64,000 bases of DNA from JBBATK01 sp044228685 (GTDB lineage: Bacteria > Bacteroidota > Ignavibacteria > Kapaibacteriales > NICIL-2). The position numbers were made by a program, and so were the translations under genes. Positions 37,844 to 47,065 of the stretch are shown piece after piece. The notes below the pieces were generated by a model that saw only the letters and a program-made list of their open reading frames with translations, had not been told where the DNA came from and did no database searches. Position 1 is the stretch's first letter. Every line of letters starts with the position of its first letter. Location of the stretch: contig JBGAUL010000021.1 of assembly GCA_044228685.1 (NCBI GenBank), positions 1 to 64,000 of the forward strand. The letters run 5' to 3'.

Positions 37844-39001
37844 TTAGTGCGCTCCTTCATGACTCAGTTGCACAACCACTTTAGAATTCGTTCCCGATCC
37901 CGGTAGCTCAATGCTTCCGTGATCACTAATGCCATTGAGAGAAATCGTGAGTACAAACACGACAAGTGCACACCATCCAATGATTCGTCGCTTGAGATCC
38001 AACGGCGTCTCATCTTCAATTGGCGGATGATCCATGCGAAACAGAAATCGAGCTAAGACTGCCCAGAAAAGCCATCCCATCCAGCCATCAAATGCCCAAG
38101 GGAAGACCGACGCTACCCAGTCGAGAGTTGGCTTGAGAACCGATTGAATGCCATTAAAGATTGGATCCGCACTGTCTTGCAGAAGTATCGAGCGCAAATA
38201 ACCAAGTACTGCAAAGAATCCGATGAACACCAATACTCCAACAACAACTCGTGCGATGATTCCTTGCTTTCTTCCAAACAAAGCGTAGGTCACGTGACCG
38301 CCATCAAGCTGTCCAATTGGCAATAAATTCAAGGCCGTCACAAACATCCCAAACCATCCTACACAGAGGAATGGATAGTGGTACATTTCATTCATCGGCG
38401 GAAGAAATCCGTTGGGGTTAGCAAAGATTTTTGCCAACACAGTGTATAGCAGAGTATCACCAAAAAACAAGCCTTGACCAGGAATCTCGCCACCCAAGTA
38501 GGTCAAGTACTCCGGATGAATTTGATAGATGTAGTCTTTTGTCGGAAGATTGATGAAACCGATGATGAGGATGATCACGCAGACGACGAAGCCGGCAAGT
38601 GGACCCGAGACACCGATATCAAAAAGAACTTTTCGTGATTGGATTGGCGAACGAGTGCGTATGACTGCTCCCATCGTTCCAAAAGGCATAATCGAAGGGA
38701 AAGGCATGGGAATGTAGAACGGCAGACTCGCATCTACGCCATGAAAACGCGCAGCGAAATAGTGACCGAATTCATGCGCTGAAATAAAGAGCATGATAAG
38801 CACTGCATAGCTCAGTCCGGTTGTCCAATGCGACAGATCCAGCGTCTCCGTCTCACCATGCCAAAACATTCCCGCCAGAATACACGAAATGAAAGTCGCA
38901 ATAAATAACCCAAGGTGCAGCAGATAGCGCTGCGGAGCCCGTGCAGGCTGACTTAGGCTAGTAGGACTAATTTCTGCTTCTGAAAATTGAGAATAACTCA
39001 T
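37844..39001 (-). CDS. Site-2 metalloprotease (M50 family)
   Basis: The 385-residue membrane protein has about six helices, with H-E-F-G-H in the first core helix (about residue 77) and a N-L-L-P-I-G-Q-L-D-G-G-H segment near 215. Together these give the zinc site of intramembrane proteases. Unlike RseP, no PDZ domain is obvious. It could cleave a membrane-anchored regulator; no anti-sigma factor is beside it. Directly upstream of murB on the same strand. Confidence 0.93.
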   Translation of the reverse strand: MSYSQFSEAEISPTSLSQPARAPQRYLLHLGLFIATFISCILAGMFWHGETETLDLSHWTTGLSYAVLIMLFISAHEFGHYFAARFHGVDASLPFYIPMPFPSIMPFGTMGAVIRTRSPIQSRKVLFDIGVSGPLAGFVVCVIILIIGFINLPTKDYIYQIHPEYLTYLGGEIPGQGLFFGDTLLYTVLAKIFANPNGFLPPMNEMYHYPFLCVGWFGMFVTALNLLPIGQLDGGHVTYALFGRKQGIIARVVVGVLVFIGFFAVLGYLRSILLQDSADPIFNGIQSVLKPTLDWVASVFPWAFDGWMGWLFWAVLARFLFRMDHPPIEDETPLDLKRRIIGWCALVVFVLTISLNGISDHGSIELPGSGTNSKVVVQLSHEGAH

Positions 39002-39109
39002 AGGATCATGGACTTTCGACGATCATGGTACTCGCGTATAGAGTGCTGACGTTACACGCCGTTTTTATTGCATGTTCGCAGCGGCAACTTTAGCTCGTTG
39101 ACGCAGCAA

Positions 39110-40633
39110 TTACGCGCCGGCTTGTGATTGAGTCTCGGGACGCATCTGCGGGAAGAAGAGTACGTCGCGAATTGAATCGTTATCCGTCAACAGCATCACC
39201 AAGCGGTCGATACCAATTCCCATACCTGCCGTCGGCGGTAAACCCGTTTCAATGGCGAAAAGAAAATCCTCGTCCAAAGTCATAGCCTCATCATCACCTT
39301 GTGCACGCGCGCGTGCCTGCGATTCCAAACGCTCACGTTGATCCACAGGATCATTCAACTCGCTGAATGCGTTTGCGACTTCTGCGCCATTGACGTAGAG
39401 TTCAAAGCGTTCGACCAATCCTTCGTCAGAACGGTGCTTCTTGGCGAGCGGCGACATTTCAACCGGATAGTCGATGATAAATGTTGGTTGAATGAGCGAA
39501 GGCTGTACCAAGCTTGAGAACAATTCGTCGACCAGCTTCGACCAGGATGCATCTGAAGCGACATCTACACCGTGCTTACGACAAATTGCCAAGACCTCTT
39601 CCCTGCTCGCGCCCAGCACTTTCGCGCCAGCTGCTTCTTCAATTGCTTCCATCATGCGGACGCGACGGAATGGTCGAGCAAATGAGATCTCTTGTTCATT
39701 GGCCGTCACACTCGTCCCACCATGCACCGTCTGGCACACATTCGACAACAGCTCTTCAGCCATGTCCATCATCCAGAGATAATCTTTGTATGCGACGTAA
39801 ATCTCCATCGCTGTGAACTCTGGATTGTGCGTGCGATCCATTCCTTCATTTCTGAAGTTCTTCGAGATTTCATACACACCATCGTAGCCACCAACGATTA
39901 ATCGCTTGAGATATAATTCATCAGCGATGCGCAAGTACAATGGGATGTCTAGAGCGTTGTGATGCGTCGTAAATGGACGTGCAAGTGCACCACCGTACAA
40001 GGGCTGGAGTATTGGTGTTTCTACCTCGATCCATCCGCGCTCATCAAAGAAGCGACGCATGGTGGCGATAATTTTTGCGCGCTTGATGAAGGTGTCGCGC
40101 ACATGAGGATTGACGATAAGATCCACGTAACGACGACGATAGCGCATTTCCTTGTCGGTAAATGCGTCGTGCACCACAACGTTTCCATCATCGTCCTTTT
40201 CTTCCTTCGCAACCGGTATCGGCTGAATCGACTTACACAGCATCGTCAGTGTACGAATATGTACGCTGATCTCGCCCATGCGCGTGCGAAACACAAAGCC
40301 TTCGATACCAACGATATCGCCGATGTCGTAGAGCTTGAGCTGATCATAAACATCACCTAAGTCGTCTTTCTTCGCATAACACTGAATACGACCAAGACTA
40401 TCCTGAATGTGGAAGAAGGTTGCCTTTCCCATTCTGCGAATTGTCATAATGCGACCCGCAACATTCACCGAAGACATGGCTTCGAGATTGTCGTCGCTGA
40501 AATTCTCGAGGATGTTTGTGGTCTTATGAGTGACGTCAAACACTACTGGATAAGGATTTACCCCTGCTTGACGTAACTCATGCAACTCCTCGAGTCTGCG
40601 CTGTACTTGTTCGTTGTTAAGCTGTTCCGACAT
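39110..40633 (-). CDS. lysS: Lysyl-tRNA synthetase, class II
   Basis: The ATG at 40633 gives 507 residues; an upstream in-frame start adds nonconserved residues. It has an N-terminal OB-fold anticodon domain (I-M-T-I-R-R-M-G-K-A-T-F-F-H-I-Q) and class II motifs 1 (E-V-E-T-P-I-L), 2 (F-R-N-E-G-M-D-R-T-H-N-P-E-F) and 3 (G-M-G-I-G-I-D-R-L). It charges tRNA-Lys. It is divergent from the tandem TetR gene. Confidence 0.96.
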   Translation of the reverse strand: MSEQLNNEQVQRRLEELHELRQAGVNPYPVVFDVTHKTTNILENFSDDNLEAMSSVNVAGRIMTIRRMGKATFFHIQDSLGRIQCYAKKDDLGDVYDQLKLYDIGDIVGIEGFVFRTRMGEISVHIRTLTMLCKSIQPIPVAKEEKDDDGNVVVHDAFTDKEMRYRRRYVDLIVNPHVRDTFIKRAKIIATMRRFFDERGWIEVETPILQPLYGGALARPFTTHHNALDIPLYLRIADELYLKRLIVGGYDGVYEISKNFRNEGMDRTHNPEFTAMEIYVAYKDYLWMMDMAEELLSNVCQTVHGGTSVTANEQEISFARPFRRVRMMEAIEEAAGAKVLGASREEVLAICRKHGVDVASDASWSKLVDELFSSLVQPSLIQPTFIIDYPVEMSPLAKKHRSDEGLVERFELYVNGAEVANAFSELNDPVDQRERLESQARARAQGDDEAMTLDEDFLFAIETGLPPTAGMGIGIDRLVMLLTDNDSIRDVLFFPQMRPETQSQAGA

Positions 40634-40730
40634 AGATCTTGTATGTAATCGCTCGTAAAAATGAGTGCAAATATACGCGTTCACCTGCCGTTAGGCTGGA
40701 TAAGCAGTCGAGAAAGCCTTTTGTCAATAT

Positions 40731-40758
40731 GGAAACCATGTACACTAAATTGGTTTCC
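40731..40758. promoter_or_regulatory. Perfect inverted repeat, probable operator of the tandem TetR gene
   Basis: Perfect 8-base arms GGAAACCA and TGGTTTCC with a 12-base spacer, 60 bases before the ATG of the tandem TetR gene. A TTGTCA and TACACT/TAAATT that could serve as promoter boxes overlap or flank it. Dyad sites like this over their own promoter are typical of TetR-family autoregulation, so it is a strong operator candidate. It could also affect divergent lysS. Confidence 0.55.
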
Positions 40759-40818
40759 TGCTCGTAATTGACTAAGTTGCGTGTCTGTATTAGCCACCCT
40801 ATCTGAGAGTCATCGCGA

Positions 40819-42246
40819 ATGAGCGAAGTTCACAAGCTTGATAGTGACGTCCGTGAAAACATCTTGATCAAGAGCGAGAAGCTCTTCCGATCACGCTTGT
40901 ATTCCAGCGTTTCAACGAACGACATCTCCAAAGCTGTTGGTATTTCAAAGAAAACACTGTATAAGTTTTTCAGAAGCAAAGAAGACATCCTGCGGGTCAT
41001 GATTGACTCGACTACAACGCAAGTCAACGCCCGACTGGATCGCATCTATCAGAATCACGAAGAGAATTTCATTCAACGGGTTGTTGAGTGTCTGTCCTAT
41101 ATCCACGAAATGCATAAGAATATCACGCCGCAGAAACTGATGCGCGATATTCAACGCAATGCACCAAGTGCGTGGATGGATGTTCGTCAGCACATGCATC
41201 GTCGTACAAGTTCAGTTGCCGCCTTCTTTCGCGATGGAGCAAAGCGCGAAGAAGTGCGTGCCGACGTGGACTTTGATACCAGCGCCTTGATCTATATGAG
41301 CTGCTCGGCGAATATTCTGGATGATCGAACGCTGCAAGGTATAAGCATGGACCGCAACCGTTTGTTTGTAGTCTTTGCACGCTTGTTCTATACGGGAATG
41401 TTTAGCGACAAAGCTCGCGCCGCGCTAGAGAAAACTCGAGCCTTACCACCGGAAGAACAGCCAACGGTAATGTCTCCTCGTTTGTCTCAGACCGATAGCG
41501 GAACACTCAGTATCGGCGATAGAATTCTTCTTGCAAGTCGTAACCAGTTCTTCCGCTACGGATACTCGAAGGTGCGCATGGATGAGATTGCTACGGAACT
41601 GGGTATTAGTAAGAAGACGTTGTACAATTACTATTCAGGCAAGGAAGATCTGCTTCGCAGCGTCTTGAAAGATTTTGCCTGCGATGTGGATTATGCTCAT
41701 GGTATTGTTGATGAATCGAATTGCGATTCCTTCGTACGCGGACTTCGCTCATTCGTCATGACCCTTGCATCCATGATGGGTCAAATCACTCCTCAGTTTG
41801 TGCGCGACCTCAACAGAACTGCGCCACACTTGTGGGAAGAGTTATTTGATTGGCGAGCACAGGCGATCGACAAGACATTCACAAAACTGATGCAGCAGGG
41901 TCAGCAAATCGGAGCCATTCGTAGTGAGTGGTCAGCTTCAGAATTGTCCCAGACCTACCGCGTGGTTGTCGATAGCGCTTTCAATCCAGAAGTACTAGCT
42001 AGTTCGAATGTGCGTGCAACAGACCTTTACAAGTCTCTCGTTAATGCGATGTTTATTGGCATCCTACGCGATGAGCCACGACGAGATTTTGAGAAGATAT
42101 TCAGTCAATCATCGCTGAACTCACAAGCAGAGTCGGCTTTAGTTCAAGTTCCTAAAGCAACGAAGACAGCAACAAAGACGAAGGCACTTGCCCCCACAAG
42201 TCGCAAATCCTCCGGTGGCGCAACTACAAAGAAACTGCAATCATGA
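40819..42246 (+). CDS. Tandem TetR-type regulator (two TetR units in one chain)
   Basis: The 475-residue protein contains two complete TetR-like units. Unit 1 has its helix-turn-helix at about residues 15-60 (T-N-D-I-S-K-A-V-G-I-S-K-K-T-L-Y-K-F-F), and unit 2 at about 235-285 (E-I-A-T-E-L-G-I-S-K-K-T-L-Y-N-Y-Y). Each is followed by a similar ligand/dimer domain with an I-T-P-Q...R-D motif. The tail after residue 445 is basic, rich in Lys/Thr/Ser, and may contact DNA. Two units in one chain could act like a TetR dimer. Its stop overlaps trmD by 4 bases. Confidence 0.9.
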   Translation: MSEVHKLDSDVRENILIKSEKLFRSRLYSSVSTNDISKAVGISKKTLYKFFRSKEDILRVMIDSTTTQVNARLDRIYQNHEENFIQRVVECLSYIHEMHKNITPQKLMRDIQRNAPSAWMDVRQHMHRRTSSVAAFFRDGAKREEVRADVDFDTSALIYMSCSANILDDRTLQGISMDRNRLFVVFARLFYTGMFSDKARAALEKTRALPPEEQPTVMSPRLSQTDSGTLSIGDRILLASRNQFFRYGYSKVRMDEIATELGISKKTLYNYYSGKEDLLRSVLKDFACDVDYAHGIVDESNCDSFVRGLRSFVMTLASMMGQITPQFVRDLNRTAPHLWEELFDWRAQAIDKTFTKLMQQGQQIGAIRSEWSASELSQTYRVVVDSAFNPEVLASSNVRATDLYKSLVNAMFIGILRDEPRRDFEKIFSQSSLNSQAESALVQVPKATKTATKTKALAPTSRKSSGGATTKKLQS

Positions 42247-42941
42247 TTCGCATCGACATTGTCTGTGCTCTTCCGGAGCAGATTCTGCCCCTCCTTTCTG
42301 TAGGCTTACTCGGTCGCGCGCTGAAGGCGGGTCTGGCTGAGATCCACGTTCATAATATCCATGATTACGCAACCGATACTTTCAAGCACATAGACGATGC
42401 ACCTTTTGGTGGCGGTGCGGGTATGGTAATTCAGTGTGCGCCGGTCTTTGCGTGTATTGAGAAGCTTCAAGCAGAACGCAGCTATGATGAAGTGATTTAT
42501 CTTAGTCCGGACGGAGAGGTATTGAAGCAGAGTGCAGTTAACGGTTTGTCTTTAAAGCATAACCTTATTTTACTCTGTGGACATTACAAAGGCATCGACG
42601 AACGCATCCGTGTGACCTTGGTTACGCGCGAGATTTCTCTGGGTGATTACGTCCTAAGCGGCGGCGAGCTCCCTGCCGTCATTCTCGCAGACGCAATTGT
42701 TCGACTCATTCCGGGCTCGATGAGTGATACCGAAAGCGCGCTTGATGATTCATTTCAAGATGGATTGTTAGCAGCGCCACTCTATACCAGACCTTCAGAC
42801 TTTCGAGGAATGAAAGTACCACCAGTTTTGTTGAGCGGGAACCACGCGGCAGTCAATGCTTGGCGTCGCGAGGAATCATTACGTCGCACTCAGGAACGTC
42901 GTCCGGATTTACTCCACGAATCGGAGTCGAAGAATGATTGA
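42243..42941 (+). CDS. trmD: tRNA (guanine-N1)-methyltransferase
   Basis: The 232-residue protein has the SPOUT knot-type cofactor site: D-D-A-P-F-G-G-G-A-G-M near residue 50, C-G-H-Y-K-G-I-D-E-R near 110 and D-Y-V-L-S-G-G-E-L near 130. It methylates G37 of tRNAs to prevent frameshifting. In many bacteria trmD sits with rpsP, rimM and rplS; here it follows a regulator with 4-base overlap and overlaps queC by 8 bases. Confidence 0.95.
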   Translation: MIRIDIVCALPEQILPLLSVGLLGRALKAGLAEIHVHNIHDYATDTFKHIDDAPFGGGAGMVIQCAPVFACIEKLQAERSYDEVIYLSPDGEVLKQSAVNGLSLKHNLILLCGHYKGIDERIRVTLVTREISLGDYVLSGGELPAVILADAIVRLIPGSMSDTESALDDSFQDGLLAAPLYTRPSDFRGMKVPPVLLSGNHAAVNAWRREESLRRTQERRPDLLHESESKND

Positions 42942-43617
42942 TGGCATTGCAGTTGTCTTGTTATCCGGCGGAATGGACAGCACAGTGTGCACTGCCATCG
43001 CCAAGCGCGAGTACTCAAAGGTCGCAGCCTTGCACCTCAACTACGGTCAACGCACCGAAGCTCGTGAGCTCGCATCATTTCAAGCCATCTGCAAACACTA
43101 CGGTGTTTCACAACAGTTAGTCGTCGATGTTCAGCATTTAGCAAAGATTGGCGGTAGTAGTTTGACTGATCACTCTCTTGCTGTACCTGAAGCGGATCTG
43201 AATTCAAAAGATATTCCCAACAGCTACGTGCCCTTTCGCAACGCGAACATCTTGGCAATTGCCACAAGTTGGGCTGAGGTGTTGGAGGCAAAGGCATTGT
43301 ATATAGGTGCGGTACAAGACGATTCGAGCGGCTATCCTGATTGTCGGGAAGAATTTTTTAAAGCATTTGAAGCGCTCATCAAGGCAGGAACAAGGCCCGA
43401 GACGAACATTCGTATTATCACACCGATTATTCATCGAACGAAGCAAGAGATTGTGGAGTTGGGACGTGACTTAGCTGTGCCTTTTGAATTGACGTGGTCG
43501 TGTTATCAATCAAGCGACAAACCTTGCGGTCATTGTGATTCTTGTGCTTTGCGTCAACGCGGTTTTGAACGCGCAGGAATTCAGGATCCGCTGCTCAATC
43601 AGAAGGCTGAGTTGTGA
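42934..43617 (+). CDS. queC: 7-cyano-7-deazaguanine synthase
   Basis: The ATG at 42934 gives 227 residues and begins just before the ATP-pyrophosphatase P-loop (V-L-L-S-G-G-M-D-S-T). Further marks are V-P-F-R-N-A-N near residue 100 and the C-terminal zinc-binding C-Y...C-G-H-C-D-S-C region. It makes preQ0 for queuosine-type tRNA bases. It overlaps the trmD stop by 8 bases, so both tRNA-modification genes are likely translated together. Confidence 0.94.
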   Translation: MIDGIAVVLLSGGMDSTVCTAIAKREYSKVAALHLNYGQRTEARELASFQAICKHYGVSQQLVVDVQHLAKIGGSSLTDHSLAVPEADLNSKDIPNSYVPFRNANILAIATSWAEVLEAKALYIGAVQDDSSGYPDCREEFFKAFEALIKAGTRPETNIRIITPIIHRTKQEIVELGRDLAVPFELTWSCYQSSDKPCGHCDSCALRQRGFERAGIQDPLLNQKAEL

Positions 43618-43657
43618 TGACGAGTTCACACTTTGTTCTTTGGCTTAGGGTGAAGCT

Positions 43658-45016
43658 ATGAATGAAGAACAGAGCGACGACACCATGTCCTATTCGGACA
43701 GTCATGCGCTGGTGTCCGAAGAACTCAGCTACAAGAAGATCTTTAGCTTTTGGTCGCCTCTTGCACTGACCTGGGCTATGATGGCTATTGAGGGTCCCGT
43801 GCTGAATTCGGTTGTTTCCCGTCTACCCGAGCAGCGCGACAACCTCGCTGCCTATGGTCTGGCGACAAGCATCGCCATGATCATCGAATCACCAATCATC
43901 ATGATGCTGAGCGCTGCAGTAGCGCTCGTTCGTGACGAACAGTCGTTTCAAGCCCTCCGTCGTTACTGCAATCGCCTCAACTTCATTGTCACGGCATTGA
44001 TGGTAGTCGCTATCATTCCTCCGGTTCATCATTACATTGCTCACGACCTTCTCAGTCTGCCTGATTCAATCGCTGATAAGCTCTACACCGGTTTAGCCTG
44101 CTTGATCTTTTGGCCGGCTTGCATTGGATATCGTCGTTTGTATCAAGGCATCATGATTCGCAATTCTCAAACACGAGAAGTGGCTCTTGGTAGCATTGCT
44201 CGAATTAGCAGCATGCTCCTCTTTTCCTTTGGCCTGGCAGCTTGGACTGCACTGCCAGGTGTCGTGGTTGGTTCTTTGAGTTTGGCTGCCGGAGTGTTTT
44301 TCGAAGCAATTGCGACTCGAAGAATGGCTCGCACGGCGGTGCATGTTGTGCGAAGCAACCCTGCTTCAAGCATGAGTCTGAGTCCGGCTGGTATTCGTCG
44401 TTTCTATCGTCCACTCGCCCTCACCTCAATGCTTGGCATGGCAGTCAATCCCATGCTAGCCTTTTTCATGAGTCGCTTTCCCAACATGCTCGAATCGCTT
44501 GCGGTGTTTCCGATCATCGATTCCTTTGTCTTTCAATTTCGTAGTCCGGGATTTTCTTTCCAGGAAGTTGGCATAGCACTGCTGGACAACACGCGCTTGC
44601 GTTTGAGGAAGATCAGAAACTTTGGAATAGCGCTCATGCTCATCACGAGTAGTTTGCTTGCCGTGTTTGCATTTAGTCCGCTGCTAAACTTCGTCTACAC
44701 ACAATTCCCCTACAAACTCATCCCCGAACTCGCATCCTTTGCTATTGCACCAACTATGTGTTTGGTTCTGCTTCCGGCGCTATCGGTCTTGTATTCGTTT
44801 CAACGATCAGTGCTTATACAACAGCATAAAACGCATGCAGTCAGCATCTCGACTTTTGTAGAAGTAAGCTGCATCTTCTTGGTGCTTGTATTGGAGATGT
44901 TTAGTGTGCGAATCCCAGGTGCTCTGGCGGTGTCAATCGCATTGATTGTAGGCCGTATCATTGCCAATATCTACTTGGCTCGAAGCTATAGGATTGCAAC
45001 GCGAAACATGACGTGA
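43658..45016 (+). CDS. MATE/ANKH-like membrane transporter
   Basis: The 452-residue polytopic protein has about twelve predicted membrane helices. An early F-W-S-P-L-A-L-T-W-A-M-M-A-I-E-G-P segment resembles ANKH-like members of the MATE/MOP flippase superfamily, but the exact subfamily is uncertain. No multidrug-specific motif is seen, so the substrate is open. It follows queC by about 40 bases on the same strand and converges with the TPR gene. Confidence 0.65.
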   Translation: MNEEQSDDTMSYSDSHALVSEELSYKKIFSFWSPLALTWAMMAIEGPVLNSVVSRLPEQRDNLAAYGLATSIAMIIESPIIMMLSAAVALVRDEQSFQALRRYCNRLNFIVTALMVVAIIPPVHHYIAHDLLSLPDSIADKLYTGLACLIFWPACIGYRRLYQGIMIRNSQTREVALGSIARISSMLLFSFGLAAWTALPGVVVGSLSLAAGVFFEAIATRRMARTAVHVVRSNPASSMSLSPAGIRRFYRPLALTSMLGMAVNPMLAFFMSRFPNMLESLAVFPIIDSFVFQFRSPGFSFQEVGIALLDNTRLRLRKIRNFGIALMLITSSLLAVFAFSPLLNFVYTQFPYKLIPELASFAIAPTMCLVLLPALSVLYSFQRSVLIQQHKTHAVSISTFVEVSCIFLVLVLEMFSVRIPGALAVSIALIVGRIIANIYLARSYRIATRNMT

Positions 45017-45042
45017 TAACGGTAGCGATTAGTTGCTACATC

Positions 45043-46953
45043 TCAAGAGTGAATGCGAGTCACAGCCTGACTCTGTTCACGAAGCACGCGAAGTTTACGT
45101 GCGTATTCAGGTGAGAGATCTTCGAGTTTCTTTTGTACTTCCATTGTCAGCGATACCATACCGACATCATAGGCGACTCTACCAATGTGATAGTAGGCTT
45201 CCGCGAAATCCGGATTGTTCATCACAGCCTTTTGATAGACTTCAATTGCCTTGTCCGCTTGATATGCTCGTTCGAGTGCCATCCCGATGGAGATATAGGC
45301 GACTGCGTAATCAGGTCGCAGGTCGATGGCATCTTGAAAGTGAATCAGCGCAGCATTGATGCGACCGATGTGAATGTATGTCGACGCTAACTGATAGTGC
45401 GCTTCTGCTGAATTCGCATTGAGCTGCAATACGTTTTTAAACGACTGAATTGCTCGTGCGTAGTCGCCGGTCTTTTCATACAAGGCCCCACGTCTCAACA
45501 TTGCTTCTTCGTGCGTTGGTTGCACACGCAACACAGCCGCATAGCGTTCGATAGCACTCTTGGTATCGCCGAGTGCTTCCATCACGGTAGCATAGAGAAA
45601 GAGCGCCCTAGGATCTTGTGGATTGATTTGAACTGCTCGATCAATCTTCAGCTTAGCTTCCGTCAGGTCACCGGTTTGCAAGTACGTTTTTGCGGCACCA
45701 ACGTAGGCGTCAGCGTATTGCGCGTCGATACTCCATGCCTCGGTAAACAGACGCAGTGCTTCGTCGTAGGACTCTTCCGCAAGACAGATATAGCCTTTGC
45801 CACAATAGGCAGCCGAACATCGAGGATCGAGCTCGAGGGCTTTGACGTATGCTTCGCGGGCTTCATCCCAGTGACGTTCTTCGATGTGGATTTGTCCGAT
45901 GCGACACCATACGCGCTCATCAGCTTTGATGCGTACGACGTCATAGAGTTTTTCGAGTGCGAGATCGAATCGACGAATACGCGACAACAAATCACCGGCT
46001 AAGAGCAAGGACTCAACATTACTGTGATCGAGTCGCAACGCGGAGTTGATTGCTTCAAGCGATTCTTCAGTCTTACCCGCAACATTGAGCACACGCGCAT
46101 ATCGACGAAATGCTTCAGCATTTTCAGGGTTGAGTCGAACAGCTTCTTTGAAACAACGAATAGCTGCTGGATAGTTCTTCTGACGGTAGAAATTCAAACC
46201 AAGATTGCTTTGGATTTCAGCATTAGAGGGATCTATGCTGAGTGCTGAGCGGAACGAGAGATAGGCCTCGTCGAAGCGACCCGCCAAACACTGACAAACA
46301 CCTAGTCCGTTCATAGCAGCTGCGTCCGACGAATCCAACTCCATGGCTACTTTAAACTCACGGATAGCATCGTGGATGCGGGATTCACGATAGTACAGAT
46401 ATCCGAGTTGAGTATGTGAACTGCTCTGGGCATCATCACAATCACCGGCTTTGGTGAAGTACTCAATTGCTTTGGGGATGTTGTTCCATGCAGCGTAAAG
46501 ATGACCGAACTCGCAATGAATTGCGTAACACTGCTCATGGAGTTTGAGCGCTTTTACCAGTGTCTTTTCAGCTTGATCGAATTGCTTGTTTGCGCGAAAG
46601 ACTTGCGATAAGACGATGTAGGCTTCGACGAAATCATGTTGCAGGCGAATAGCTTCAACACTGTGTTCTGCGGCTTCGTGATACTGACCAAGTTTCAACT
46701 CAGAGAGTGCCAGCTTTTGGAGGGAAACAGCATCGTTGGGTCGTAGACGAATACACTGCAGGTAGTGTACTGAGGCAAGATCATACTCTCGTCGGTTCAG
46801 CGCTCTGTCGCCAAGTGCACTGTGCTTGGCCCAGCGGACTGCAACTTCCTTTTCGACACTGATTGCATTCCACACGAAATACCAGCTCCCGTCTTCATGG
46901 CGACGGAAGAAACGACTGAACCAGTTTTCAGTTGGTGCAATTGTGGTCTTCAT
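45043..46953 (-). CDS. TPR-repeat protein
   Basis: The ATG at 46953 gives 636 residues and leaves about 110 bases to divergent murD; longer starts would run into murD. After about 50 unique residues the rest is about sixteen TPR helical pairs with the W/A-L-G-Y/A-F-A-Y-A-P consensus. TPR scaffolds bind other proteins. No signal peptide or membrane segment is evident. Partner unknown. Confidence 0.85.
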   Translation of the reverse strand: MKTTIAPTENWFSRFFRRHEDGSWYFVWNAISVEKEVAVRWAKHSALGDRALNRREYDLASVHYLQCIRLRPNDAVSLQKLALSELKLGQYHEAAEHSVEAIRLQHDFVEAYIVLSQVFRANKQFDQAEKTLVKALKLHEQCYAIHCEFGHLYAAWNNIPKAIEYFTKAGDCDDAQSSSHTQLGYLYYRESRIHDAIREFKVAMELDSSDAAAMNGLGVCQCLAGRFDEAYLSFRSALSIDPSNAEIQSNLGLNFYRQKNYPAAIRCFKEAVRLNPENAEAFRRYARVLNVAGKTEESLEAINSALRLDHSNVESLLLAGDLLSRIRRFDLALEKLYDVVRIKADERVWCRIGQIHIEERHWDEAREAYVKALELDPRCSAAYCGKGYICLAEESYDEALRLFTEAWSIDAQYADAYVGAAKTYLQTGDLTEAKLKIDRAVQINPQDPRALFLYATVMEALGDTKSAIERYAAVLRVQPTHEEAMLRRGALYEKTGDYARAIQSFKNVLQLNANSAEAHYQLASTYIHIGRINAALIHFQDAIDLRPDYAVAYISIGMALERAYQADKAIEVYQKAVMNNPDFAEAYYHIGRVAYDVGMVSLTMEVQKKLEDLSPEYARKLRVLREQSQAVTRIHS

Positions 46954-47065
46954 CTGTTCGATACGTCTGGCCTTCGCATTTTGTGGAAGTATCGGTAATT
47001 CGAGGCATTTCTGAACGTCTGCAGGCACAATCGAGGCTATTTTTGCCAGATACACGGAGATAAGC

